Assembly (NCBI GenBank): GCA_964057225.1
Contig: OZ059894.1
Location: 8,070,131 to 8,134,130, forward strand
DNA: 64,000 bases
Direction of reading: 5' to 3'
Origin: Auanema rhodensis
Taxonomy: Eukaryota > Nematoda > Chromadorea > Rhabditida > Rhabditidae
Shown here: positions 14,801 to 27,230 of the stretch, in pieces
Layout: every line of letters starts with the position of its first letter
Position numbering within the stretch: the stretch's first letter is position 1
Notes under the pieces: model-generated
Seen by the model: only the letters and a program-made list of their open reading frames with translations
The model's database searches: none
What the model was told of the DNA's origin: nothing
Made by a program: the position numbers and the translations under genes

Positions 14801-14921
14801 TTGCTATTCGGCAATATTGATAGTCGGGCATGAGTCATCGGCATCATATATACACATACAGACTGTCTGACAGACACTAGATGAACAGGAAAGCCGGCCC
14901 TAAAGGGACAACCCGGTTCTT

Positions 14922-15155
14922 ATGACATCGTGTGTGCTGTTGACATCTTCTGGAATTAATGCAGAAGAAGTTGAAGACGAGTACAGCAAAGAGAAAAATG
15001 ACAAACACCTCAGACTAGCATACGTGAATGACATCATCTGCCGTACATCGAAGAAGCAATTTCGAGAAAAAAATATCTCATCTTACAAGATGCTTTGTCC
15101 GATTACACCTCAAGCTCCATGCACTCGATGTTTGCTTGATATAACTAATTTTTAA
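14922..15155 (+). CDS. Isolated 77-codon open frame, coding status uncertain
   Basis: ATG-to-TAA frame in a locally GC-richer island, with a mixed, charged composition (for example EVEDEYSKEKNDKH) and five cysteines. There is no clear signal peptide, and I could not find a splice-supported partner exon. An in-frame stop lies about 24 nt upstream of the ATG. It may be a single-exon orphan gene, an exon of a longer gene or chance. I recognise no family. Confidence 0.25.
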   Translation: MTSCVLLTSSGINAEEVEDEYSKEKNDKHLRLAYVNDIICRTSKKQFREKNISSYKMLCPITPQAPCTRCLLDITNF

Positions 15156-15287
15156 AGGAATGTCATATACACAGTTGGCATCATTTGATTCATATCTCCG
15201 TATATCTTGTTATCTTACACAGTTTGATTTTTGCCATTTCTCGTTCCTAATATAATTCACTTTGTATATCTCATCTAGTATATTGCT

Positions 15288-15294
15288 GTCTCTC

Positions 15295-15325
<31 letters not shown>

Positions 15326-15339
15326 CCCTCTCTCTCTCC

Positions 15340-15392
<53 letters not shown>

Positions 15393-15425
15393 GCACGCTA
15401 TCTTTCACTCTCTCTCTCTCTGCCT
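15288..15425. repeat. Long interrupted (CT)n microsatellite
   Basis: Over 130 bases of CT repeat broken by CC, TT and GCACGCTA. It produces mirror-image Leu-Ser and Arg-Glu open frames on the two strands, which are not genes. Confidence 0.95.
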
Positions 15426-18400
15426 TCAGCTTCTCATTTGCTAAGATTGCACTGTTTGGAATTGAAGGGAATGCCCTCAACGGTAGACCGGTTCAGTCTC
15501 GTGGATTCGCTACCTCTTCTACTCTCACTCTTTCTTTATCTTTCTTTTCTCCGTTTTCTTTGTTTTCTTCACCGATTCTTAACTGTATTCTTCTATTTCT
15601 CATTTCCTCTCTCTCTCCTCAATATATTTCTGAATTTCTCTTCACTTTCTGCTTCACAACTATAGGCTTGATATACGGAGTATATGAGATAGAAAAGTTT
15701 TCTTTTTCTTTCTTACTTCTCCTATATTCACGTAGTTCAAATGAGCAAAGAGGAATAGTAAATTGAGAGAATTCGATTTGAAAATATCGGAGAGAGAAGC
15801 GAGTTGAGCGGAAAAAGAACCTGGTTGAGCGTTGAAAAGACTCGATAGTTAGGAAAGTCATCGAAAAACCGAGAGGAAACCGTTCTTTTCATGCTGCCCT
15901 GTACGGAGTATTGTAAGTTAGTTCAGCAAACTTTCTCTCACCTACCAAACTACTTTCAAATTAACTATTATCTCTAACTATGTCTCAATCTCCTATTCAA
16001 TCGGCGAAATCTCTCTTTACTCTGATTTAGGAGAGAGCTTGAAATCCCATTCCTTTCGTTCTTTCATCTTCTCTCATATTTCATTTGTCTCAGATCAAAT
16101 ATGAAACTGTCTGTTTCATGTTCTTACCGTTGAGTTCTTGTTTCCAATCAAAACCTCTTGCATCCATAACTTCGCATTTCAATTCGTTTTGCTTATTTAT
16201 GTGAATCAAGACCCTTTAACAGTTCATAGAACCGTATTTGTTATAAACAAATCGTTGATCGTCGAGCAGAATTCTGTTCTGTCTACACCCAGACAGGTTG
16301 CAGAGACACCCATTGTCGACATCATTGATTTTCTGTGTTCGACCATCATCAGATGGACTTCACATTAACGGTCAGCTGAGAGCGCAATCGTTCCATGAAG
16401 CTGCAACTGCAAAGTTTAATTGTCTTCCTATATTATCATTTGTTTTATAAATTTTTTGTGTCTAAGGTAATGAAGTTGATGATATGTTTTATGGTTAACA
16501 GCCTTATCAACCGAACATCAAGCTATTTTCATTATAAATTGTTGCTGTTTATTCACTAATTATTCTAAGACTTATTATAATATGTTGTTTCTCTTACCTT
16601 GTAATACGTTAATTGAATTCAAGTTTTTAAGCTACTTATGAGGTTGCGATGTGTGATGATTCATTACAATGTTCCATCTTTCTCTACTTTTCCCGACCTT
16701 TAATTTTAAAACTCACATAAGCAATATGCAATTTTTTTTTCTATTTTGTCATAAAATATGTAAAATTTTACACTTTTCATCTGATCATAAACAAAATATT
16801 TGATGTATTTCCAAATATTGAGTATTACTTACAGTTTATAGTTTTGATTCTCCTTCTCTGCAAATCGTTCAGATATTCTGAAACTTTTTGACCACAAGTA
16901 TTGGTATTCTTCTACTGCTCTCATTTTCCATCTTCTACAACTGTTACTCGTGTTTGCTTGTTGAGCAAGATGTTGAAATAAAGTGCATTTCGTGAACTTT
17001 TCCCACAATTTTCAGCCAAAAAATTATTGGAAAAAGACATCTCAAGTTGATCTCATAAAGTTGTTAATGAAGTAGATAAAAGTTTTATTGCATAAATCGA
17101 TTTAGTAATGTCAATACGTTTGTCATAAGTGCTCTCTGAACGGTAGTTACAGAATTATTTGTTCTCTTTCAATCAAAACTTTTCAAAACTTTCCACACCC
17201 TCACAATTCCTTTCCTTATTTCCATATTGAGATCAGGATTCTTGATATTTCTGCAGAATATAGGTACACATAGTGGTACGCAAATAAATTGTGTACATGT
17301 GAATGTCTGTATAAGATTTCACACAGAATTCCTAGTTCCTTCTCGACCTCTTCTCACATCTCTTACAATGTCATTGTTTTCCTGCCGTCCGTCTGGCTTT
17401 TCTGTTAATTTTCGAACATCTTTCTTCGTATTTATCAAATATTTTTGTTCTTTTCGTTCTCTTTTCAACTTTTGCAATATTGAAAATAACCTATTTTACC
17501 CATAGAAATAGTGAAATCATTCCGTATACTCCAATGATTCCATCTTACTCATTCGCTTTTGTACCGACGGCTAACACGCCTCCTCACATGAAATTTCGTT
17601 TTTTATGTTATTTCATCTCATGTCCTGCCTCTTACTCTTGTCAAATTGAAATTCATCTAATGATCTAATTGATAACAATATTTTTTCGAGATTGAATATC
17701 ACTCAGCAGAAGAAAATCAAGCCATCTAAGATTGTGCCGATTCGCCAATTCTTCATTGAATTGCCTACTGTTTACTTAAGTTTGGCTTAACACTTATCGC
17801 CGCCATATGTATTGATTTTCCGGATTTTTTTGTCTTTTCCGCATTATGAATGCTTTTTCCACTTGCAAATACCTTATTCTGCACCATGACACTTTTAAAA
17901 GATTTTTATCAAATTGAAGTATCTCGTCAAGCAATCTCCGTTCATTCATCCACCTTTCATCCATACGCAACGACCTCTCTTTTTCTTTTTCTCTCTCAAC
18001 TATTTCCTTAATTTCGTTCTATCTCTGCTTTTCAATGCTGCTATAGTTTTCATATTTAATGTTGCCGTATTTGACGTTGAACTATCTCCAGCAGTTGTGA
18101 ACTAGAACGGCAGATCGACACGTCGTTTCTTTGGGTTGTTAATATTCTTGTTCAACATTTCTTTTTAATAAAATATGTTTTCACTTCTAATCTATTAGAG
18201 CTTTCTCTCCTTTCTTCTTGTTTATTCTAATCCAATATACATATATGAAGTTGTATGTATGTACTTGATATGAAGTAACGTCCTGCAATTTTCCTATTCA
18301 GTTAATCGTTCATACATCTAGGTACTAGATGTTTGTTAATTCTTTGAAATTCAAAGCAATATTTCCAATTATCAACGTGTCCTCGCCCGATTTATAACAT

Positions 18401-19492
18401 AACTTTGATGCTTTGAACCCAATTACGGTAGCTGAACGTTGAAACGAACTGGAGGATTATCGTCCTCTCTCTCGCTGTGCATCTCGTTTTGTGAATATCA
18501 CGCATCCTCTTTACCTAGATATCTTCCTTACTCTTCTGATTTCCGTTTATACTCTAATTCTCTCATATTTATATAATCCTTTCGTTTATCTTTCTCACCG
18601 ATTTCCTGTCCATTTTCATCTTGTTCATTTTTCTGCCAGTTTATTGTCTTCTATATAAAATAATCCACCTGAACAATGCTCTCAACCTATCTGATCGATT
18701 CGCGTAAGGCTATAACAGTTTGGAATTGATTTCAAAAAAAAAAAATATTACCTAGAACAGTCGGCAATCAAATTCCATTGTGATGCGTTCGAAATCTGCT
18801 GATTTGCAGTCAGTTACTTCTGAAAAAAAGACATACTTGCTATACTTTTTCAATAAACTTGAACTTTCACTTACTTATTTCATGATAAAAAGTGAAAAAT
18901 TCGAAAATTAAAAAATTATCTAGATGAATTGCGTTAGCTATAATGGAACTAAATTATTCTTACTTCTGTCTGGTGATGAAAAAAAACGAATTTGTTTGAA
19001 GTTCTAGGCATGTGACGTAGCCCTTTTATAGTTAGTTTGTTATTTGGCTTGCCCATTTAGAATTATCGCTAAGTGATTCGCCCAACTAATTTTTCTAATT
19101 TTTCGTTGCCTGACCCAGTCATCCCTCTCTTCTGTGTCTTGTCTCCTTCCTCCATTTTCATCCTGTCTGTTTGGAGTCTCATCAAATGACATCATAACGA
19201 TAACAATCAAACCATTATATTCTTCAGCATAACTCAGCTTTCAATTCATAATCATACCATAAATGTGTCTTTCTATTCATTTTCTATGCCACTTATGATG
19301 ATTAAATTAGATTTTTTCTGAGAAGTTCCTCCTTCTTTCTTATCTGTTGATATTTCTTTTTCTCGAAAAAAAAACTTTTCTTCGTTTCTTGTAAACTTTT
19401 CTTTGTTCTCTCTCTACGAAATACAATTTAATTATTTTTCAGAAACAAATTACAAGTATTATTCTATGTAAGGTTAGCATACCAAAGAACCC

Positions 19493-22400
19493 ATGAGACA
19501 TTCCATTTATATTTTTCTCATCAACTTATTTCTCTTACTAAATAATTCATATTGCCAATCATTGGTACCTGCTCAGATCTGCTTATTACGATGCACAGCT
19601 GGATGTCTTCAGAATCCACAGGTATATCTCTTTCATCTTTCTATCATATATGACACAAACAACTTCAGAATTCTAATTCACCAGTAGATTGTCAATCATC
19701 ATGTTCTAAATACAATAACGCCACCTTATGTGTAAGACTTTAATAAACTTTATGAGTTTGTTATATCAAATATATGTTTAGGATACTCCATCATGTTGGG
19801 CTTCCTGTAATGATTTGGGACCTCAAATACCTATTAATGCCACACAACAAACCTTTCAACTTACCGGGCGAAAGGTATAAATATTTGAATAGATGTTGTT
19901 TTAAATGGAATGTCTTAGATAAGCTGGAAAGCATCACCGGGAAACCCGTTGTATATCATTCTCTTCAAAAATGCTAGCTCACCCAAATATAATCCAAACG
20001 ATATTTTGGTAAATTCAAAAAAAAAATCTTTATTTCATTTTTTAAAAATATTTAGCTTGTAACAAATAATACATTAGGTATCTTTGATTTTCCTGGAATG
20101 ACACCGTGTGATTCTATTGATATAAGGTATTTTTAATCTATTTTTTCATTATTTTAACTCAAATTTAAATAGTTTGGCTTCTGTATATGCTGAGGGTATT
20201 ACAAACTTCACCACAACCAAAACGATTGAACCTCCAAAACCTATGGTTTCTCCGAAACTATCATTGGAACAGATGGTTTATGAGGTATAACCATCTTTAG
20301 TTTTCTCATCTATGAAGTAATTTTATAGAATAAAGAATACGTCAATGATTTCTATAGAGCTAATGGTACTATTCGTGTTATATTCAAATATACTCCGGAA
20401 GGTAAACTATTTATTTGATTTTATTCTTTTAACTATATATACATATATATTCAATTATTCAACTAATTCATTCAATATGCTTACATATTTCTTATTTTAT
20501 TTTATTTTTTTACAAACAAAAATGAAAATTAGTTGCAAGTTAATCTGATTATTGATTACGTCAGTTGTTTTCATTTTAAATTTTCACGTGAACTACGTGA
20601 AAATCATTTGATGAGTCAAATTTTTTTATTATTTGTCTAATAGAAGAACATTAAACGGTCGCATTTAACAGAAAGCTTAAAACAAGAGGATCAATGGTTA
20701 GAAAATTGTAAAAAAAAAATTTTTTTTTATTCTTTACTTATACTTTCTACTTTTAATCTGTTTATTCATGCTCTTGTCGTAATAGTTTTTGAATATCATA
20801 AAGAGTATTTAGATTATAATAATATGTAGATTATAAAAAAAAAGTTTATATTTATTTTAAAAATACATATAGTTTATGTTATTGCACATATAGTTTATGG
20901 TTTTGTTGTTTTTTGAAATTTTTATTTCTAATTTAACAGATAATTGCTCAAGTTGATTGAAGCTATTTTTTTGAAAACATTTCAAACTTTGAAACTGAAT
21001 GATTTAAGCAAGATTAAATTCTAATAATTGAACTTTCTGTTTTGTTTTTTTGATGACGTAATAGAACACTTTTTCTTTATTTTCAATGTTCATAAATTAA
21101 TTCTTTATGAATCATAGAAGATTATAATTATTTTATTTTCAGACTGGCCATTAGGAAGTAATGATCTCGTTGTTGAGCCAATGTTTCACCTCATTAACTG
21201 TGTTGAGCCGGATCTCAGTCAAGGAATGCCCATGCCTGAATTTGTAAGCTTCTTCTTAATATTTTATTGAAAATTCAACAAAACGATGTTCATATGTTGA
21301 TTTGATGTTGTGCAGAATTCTGCCAAACATCACAATTACTTTTATCTATGTTCTCTTTTCCTTTTTTTTTCAAAAAGAAAACAATTTAGAATCCAGGCCC
21401 AAACAACACGCTAATCGGCTTTGTTGGATCGGATATGATGTACCGAACGTGCCGATTTCTGTATTATGCACAAGGTGTTACAAGTACTCAATGTGATACA
21501 ACATCCTATATTCATTCCCCATCAGCTGAAGCAATGCAAACGTTGGAAATAAGTACGTATTAAGCCTTTTTCACTTGTTATTTCCATTATTTTCAACAAT
21601 TCGGTAGATCTATGTATATTTCGCAAAATATATATTTCTCAACTAACTTGATAGTTTAGTATTACAAGTTCAACGGATTTCAGATTGCGATACCGTTGAA
21701 AAGGCTCCATGTGTTCGTGTAGAGAGATATCAAGCTCCAATATGTGGTCAAATTGAGGACATTCTGTACTCGGTAACAATATTATTTATAAACTTGTAGT
21801 TATTGTTAATCGGATTCTAGCCAATAGAGGAGAATGTGTCATCAAAAAGTTCAAATTTAACATTGAATGTCACATTTACACCATCCATCAGAGATAATGA
21901 AGAGCCAACAATATATGTTGTCGCCTTCTATGGAAATGCCACAGAGTATACAACCAAAGAAGAGGTTAGATTCTATCGAATTTCTTGAGATATTTGATAT
22001 TTTTATTCTTTAGGAAACATTCCTTGGTGTTAATATCACTAACCTATTAGGAAATGTTAGTAATTGTCTTGAATTTACTAAAGAAGGCTTCTGTGCTGTA
22101 AGTTGAAATTTGAAAAAATATTTTAGAGCTATAATCAAAAATATTTTCTTTCCAGCATGAACCGAACAATTCTGTGATATTAAGCCAAATTGAAATGGAT
22201 CATCTGTATGGAGTTACGTTTTGTGCTGTGAAAGATCCAAGGAACTTAACTTTCCCAAAACTCTTGGTGGACTCAAAAGCTTTTCGAACAAAAGCAAACA
22301 AAATTTTGGTTAATTCTAAAGGTAGATTACAACTTTCTCTCTGTTCAAAATCTTTGATTTCTCTTAATTTTTGTGATTTTTTCAATAGAAAAATTGTATT

Positions 22401-24436
22401 TCATTTAAAAAAAAAGAATTAATTCTTTTGTTTATTTATAGATTATGAAAAAAATTATACTGGCGCTATTATTGGTGGAGTTATTGGTGGAATGAGTTTG
22501 GTCATTATTTCCATCCTAGCATGCTGGTACTGTTTCCATAAAAAAATGAAACGAAAGAATAGAAAGCTTGGGCTGGAGAATTCTCAACTCAAAATGGAAC
22601 GAGGAAATGAATACACAGATTTTCCTACTCCGTATGTCGATTCAATAATTTTTCTGTTTGTTCTGACCTCTGTGTATCGTTTCAGTGAAGAACATGATGA
22701 TTGGGAAATCGACAGAGCTTTACTGATTACGGATGAAGATTGTAAGCTTGGATCAGGTGCATTTGGATCAGTATTTGCTGGTTTGTTTTACAAAGGAGAT
22801 ATACAAACATGTTTACATTCAGGACGACTATTGGGAGTTCCACGTGGATACAAACATGCTTCATCTCTTGTTAGAATATTAGAAACAGATACACAAGATG
22901 TGAGTAAAAGCTATATTAACTATATGTTATAAATTATTTTAAAAAATCAATATTTGATTTTAAAATTTTGAATAATTTTATGATTTAGGTTGCTGTCAAA
23001 AGACTTCCAGAATATTCTGATGAGAAATCGAGAGATGACTTCTTGAGAGAAATTGCCTTAATGAAGCGATTAGGATATCATGAAAGGTATGTTACCTGTA
23101 CAATGATCTTCTAACTGTGTTTAAACAATTAGAATATTTATCTTTTACCACCAAAAATAATAATTTTAACTTAATTTGCTTCAGATTAGCAAACATAGTA
23201 GCCTGTGTTGTTTTATCTGAGCCACTATGTTTGGTTATGGAATACTGTAGCGACGGTGATTTACTCCATTTCTTATCTGATCGATGTAAATATATGATGG
23301 ATGTATGTTTACAAATAATAATTATTTTATATAAAATTTGTTTTCTTATAGTTGGATGAGAAAGGAATTAACTATCAAGATCCACCAATTGATCTTAGTT
23401 ATGATCCAACAATGATTATAACTATGAAGCAATTGCTTATGTATTCTGTTCAAATTAGTTATGGATTGGTATGAATTATACAGAAATTCTTGTATTGAAC
23501 AATGTATTTTAGGAATATTTATCACAAAAAGGGTTTGTGCATCGTGATGTAGCCGCCAGAAATATTTTGGTTCACGATAAGAAATTGTGCAAAATTGGAG
23601 ATTTTGGATTATGTCGTTACATGAATTCTGAGAACCCTCACTACAAATGCAAAGTAAGTTGTAAGTTATGAAGTATTCTTCAACTTCGAACCTTCTAGGG
23701 TGGTCGTCTGCCATTGAAATGGATGTCACCAGAAGCTATTCGGCATTATGAATTTTCAACAAAGAGTGATGTGTATGTTACTTGAAAAGGACAAAAGTTT
23801 AAAAATTGAAAAAATATTTCAGTTGGTCATTCGGTATTTTACTTTTTGAAATAATAACACTTGGTGGAGCACCTTACCCAGGAATGAAAATGGATGAGTT
23901 ATTAAGCTTTTTAGAAGAAGGAGGTCGTATACCTCAACCCGATAATTGTCCGGAAGAATTGTAAGTTAACTATAACTTATGTATACAAACTATATTCTAT
24001 TATTTATATAATTTTAATACTATATTTACTTTATTTAGTTATTCTGTTATGAAGGAATGCTGGATTGCGGAGGCGGAAAAACGACCAGATTTCGGACAAT
24101 TACGAAAACGATTAGCAAAGCAATTAGAAGATGTAACAGAAGAATATAGTTATTTACGATTAGATGCTCAAAAGGATTATTACAATGTACAAAGTAGTGA
24201 TAGTGTAAGTATTTCGTTTTCATATCCATTCATTAATTATATTTTCTTGATTATAGCCTGATATTATACTCATTCCCGAAGAAATACCTGAAAAGATGGC
24301 TTTATCAACAACTTCAACTACTGAAACTGAAGCAATCGATGATTTGGAACAATATAAGAATACAAATCGATTAGAAAAAGATTTGACTATAAATGATTTA
24401 ATGCCTGAAGGCACAGAAAAAATTGAATTACGGTAA
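19493..24436 (+). CDS. Nematode receptor tyrosine kinase with Cys-rich ectodomain
   Basis: Single-pass receptor tyrosine kinase. Exon 1 (19493-19621) gives a signal peptide. With exon 2 (19669-19731) and exon 3 it encodes an N-terminal cysteine-rich segment ([29 protein letters not shown]). A long extracellular region with many Asn sequons and probable fibronectin-like folds follows. The TM is [20 protein letters not shown] (about 22460-22520), with a basic stop-transfer. Kinase motifs are complete: glycine loop [12 protein letters not shown] lysine, glutamate in [28 protein letters not shown] and [11 protein letters not shown]. Between the glycine loop and VAVK lies an unusually long insert, and another precedes the catalytic loop. 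The tail is acidic, ending EKIELR. A 740-nt intron (20400-21140) carries a CACGT palindrome. The subfamily is uncertain: the N-terminal Cys pattern resembles ROS/Sevenless or anosmin-like modules, but nematode-specific receptors are equally likely. Confidence 0.88.
20580..20604. repeat. 10-bp perfect inverted repeat containing CACGT
   Basis: Arms ATTTTCACGT and ACGTGAAAAT are separated by five bases, within a receptor-kinase intron. Related TTTCACGT stretches occur elsewhere in the window (see findings). Confidence 0.8.
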
Positions 24437-25592
24437 TTTTTGTAGCAATACTCAAATATTTTCAATGCAAAACGGGCGAAAACTTGCTGGCAATTGTTTC
24501 TTTTCTTTTGTTGTTTGTTTGTTTTTATTTTTCTTTTTCAAAGTTTTTTTTTTAAATTGTTTCTAATAATCTGAAACAAAAATAAGAAAAATCAACAATT
24601 ATTCATCTTCCATATTATACATTGTTATATGTATATAAATGCATAATTAACGAAAAGTTGAGTAATCCTGAAACGATATGTTCAAATCTTCCTGTAAATA
24701 TATTTTTTTAATTTTAGTTTTATACTTCTTTTTTCTTTTTTTTTACACATTTTTCATTCTCACATACCTTTTTTTTTGTTCATGACATTCAACTATTCAA
24801 CAATCTTTTCCGTTCAGAGTATTGCTCAATTTTTATTTTTTTTTTGTAAAAAAAAATTTCCTTAAATGCCTTAGAAAATAAAATTTTCATAAATAAATGA
24901 ATATCTTTATGTCATTTTGCTTTTAAAATCTACATTGTTGTCCAATTATCTTGCAATAATACATAGGGTCTCATTTACTATATTATATATATTATTCAAT
25001 ATAATTAAAATAGATTTTCATATATTATTTGTAGATACTGTAATCATTTATATAACTATTTATAGAAAGTTTTCATATTTTTTACTTCTTTTTGTCGTCG
25101 TCAATTTCAATTTCATCTTGTTATATTTAGAATTATTCTGACTTCATTTCATGAATAAATCTATTATATTTTCATTTTTGTTTGTTGTAAAATAAATTAC
25201 AAAAATGAAATAACTTTATTTACAAACAATTGGAGACATCATTTCGAGCTTGAAAGATCATAGATGTATGGAAATCAGTAATAGTATAAGATTATGTATA
25301 GTAGATAGTTCAGATGAGATGAGTAGATTAAACTTTTTAAAAGAAAATCATATTTTATGTTTATTTTGTTTTTTTTTCTTTCACATTTTTAATCGCTTTA
25401 CCTATTTTGGCTATGAATCTTATTTGCCAGTTTACATATTCAATTTGGTTTAAGCGAGAAATACGGAACTATAACATACATGAGGAACTGATTTTTCTCT
25501 ATGAGAGATGCGAAATTGATTTCAAAAAAGCGAAAAGATCAGAAAAAAGTTTTAGGATTTGATAGATTATTGAAAATATTAGAATTTTCTTT
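24437..25592. other. Intergenic, convergent 3' ends
   Basis: AT- and T-rich sequence between the kinase stop and the end of the ground-like gene. AATAAA-like signals occur near 24885 and 25190. No gene is seen. Confidence 0.6.
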
Positions 25593-27063
25593 CTAATTAT
25601 GTTGGAATGCATAACAGAAAACATCATTGACGGATGTCTGACAGTATACTTCACTACGAGCCACATAAGAGAAATCTTCGCGAGAGCAGAACACGGAGAA
25701 TAAGCCTAAAAAAAAGGTTCAAATACTATATTGCATCATGATTGTGTAAAGTATTTTAGTATTAAGATTATAATTGTTTTACATAATCATAAATCAAACA
25801 TCACCAACCTCCCATATCATCTTCAGCTTTTTTCTGAATTAGTCGCTTTGATAATGCCGCTGTTTGTGTTGTGGACTAAACGAATTTATCAAAACACTTA
25901 CAGTATTTTGTCATTTAGAACTTACTTTCTCCATGATTCGCCGTAAAGCATCGCTAGAACATTTAGCATCTTTCTTGAGTAGCTCACTCTTATCAGAAGA
26001 AGGATTGATTGATTTTCCATCTTGAATTTTCGTTCCATGGACCTAAATGGGAAGAATGAAAACCTGTTACTCTCTTTCCTGTATTTTCTTCAAAAGTACA
26101 GTAATACCTTCAAACGACATGGTGCCCCACATCGACCACAGCAATCGTTAATTGGACGATAATAAGTTCCTAATGGATTTGGAGCTGGGGTCACATAGAG
26201 AGGCTCTTAACAGCAACTTTAATTAAAACATTAATGTTGTGATACTTACGAAGTGGTGGAAGAGTTGGGAATGTGAATGGCTGAGGTGGTGGTGGTGGTG
26301 GAGGAGGAGCAATGTACGAGATAGGAGTAACATATCCACGTGGCATGTAAGGAGTTGGGCGAAGATATTGAGGTGGAAGAATAGGACATCCTGAGAAAGT
26401 TTAAATACAAGTCATAACATCAGATCAGTCACGATTTAGAAAAATATATTCGAAAGTTCTAACCTGATGGAATAAGTGGATGAGGTCTGTAAGGCATTGG
26501 TCGTGGAAGATATGGTTCAGGAATATATTTCTCACGGATATATGTAGTTTGATTAGCTGGAGGCTGAAATGAAAGATAGCGGTTGGATTCTGAATTGTTG
26601 AATACCGTAACAATAGGAACTGGAGTATTTACTTCTAATTCATCTACCTTTGGCTCATATCGTTCGTAAACCTGGAAAAATGAATAACAAAACACATTAC
26701 ACAAGATCTTACGTTGGCTTTGTTATCAACTGAAGCTGGAGTAGTCGTGAGATCAGCATCAACGTTGGCGAGTAAAGCTGGTGCTGGTGGTGGCTGAGCA
26801 TATCCTCCTGGAGTTAATATACAAATTATTTATGCATTCACAATGTTTTATCTACCTGTGTAATAGTAAGATGGTTGTGGCTGGGGAAGAGGATTTTGTT
26901 GTGGATACGCTGCTCTATAAGGTTGTAACGGTTGAGGTTGTAAAGGTTGAGGCTGAGGCTGAGATATAGGATATGGTCTAAATCCGTTGCACATAGGCAT
27001 TCCACAGCCAGGGCTCTGACCTAACGCCAATGGTATTAGAAGCATGAAGATGATTGAGATCAT
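25593..27063 (-). CDS. grl: Ground-like domain secreted protein (GRL family)
   Basis: Secreted hedgehog-related nematode protein, expected in cuticle or apical matrix. Eight exons join in phase: 27063-26856, 26807-26713, 26671-26464, 26390-26250, 26184-26108, 26042-25926, 25875-25809 and 25705-25593, giving 341 residues. The N-terminus is a signal peptide (IIFMLLIPLALGQSPG). A long low-complexity linker follows, with repeated QPQPLQP and a run of eight Pro, then a cysteine cluster (INDCCGRCGAPCRL). The C-terminal ground-like domain begins KCSSDALRRIMEK and ends FCSREDFSYVARSEVYC with a final Cys-Tyr motif. It reads away from the weak candidate at 27231, which lies 168 bp beyond its start codon. 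The domain call is firm; I cannot assign a numbered grl orthologue. Confidence 0.9.
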
Positions 27064-27230
27064 TGTAGCTTGAACTTAGAAACTGAAAAGTTGTTATTGA
27101 AGTCAGGAAAGAGTGAAAAGAATAGCAAGACGGTGATCTACAATGCTCATGAATAAAATATGAAATGAAGTTTAGAATGTAGAGAGGAGGAGTTAGATGA
27201 TGTAAAGTTCTGACTAGACGACTTAACGAT

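Larger units (their letters stand above)
6382..19492. other. 13-kb repeat-rich stretch without a convincing gene
   Basis: Very AT-rich between about 8 and 14.8 kb, then markedly pyrimidine-rich on the plus strand from 14.8 to 19.4 kb. It holds several microsatellites (listed separately), short tetranucleotide runs such as ACTA at about 9526-9546, and a GTT run near 14294. Plus-strand open frames in the pyrimidine-rich part are long mainly because stop codons need purines. Two isolated open stretches are described in the findings: 14922-15155 plus and 16233-16349 minus. Part of this region may be a long 5' intron of the minus-strand membrane-protein gene. Confidence 0.6.

Noticed and set aside
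15262-15480. Mirror-image Leu-Ser and Arg-Glu frames on both strands
   Set aside because: Both are translations of the same CT/GA repeat.
16138-16368. Plus-strand frame of about 76 codons
   Set aside because: It lacks a proper ATG and partner exons. The opposite strand at the same place is a slightly better exon candidate.
17800-18000. Minus-strand charged frame (KERSLRMDERWMNERR)
   Set aside because: It is the purine-rich complement of a CT-rich tract; no acceptor, donor or homologue was recognised.
18440-18660. Long plus-strand open stretch without an ATG
   Set aside because: The sequence is pyrimidine-rich, where stop codons are rare by composition; there are no splice sites or family match.
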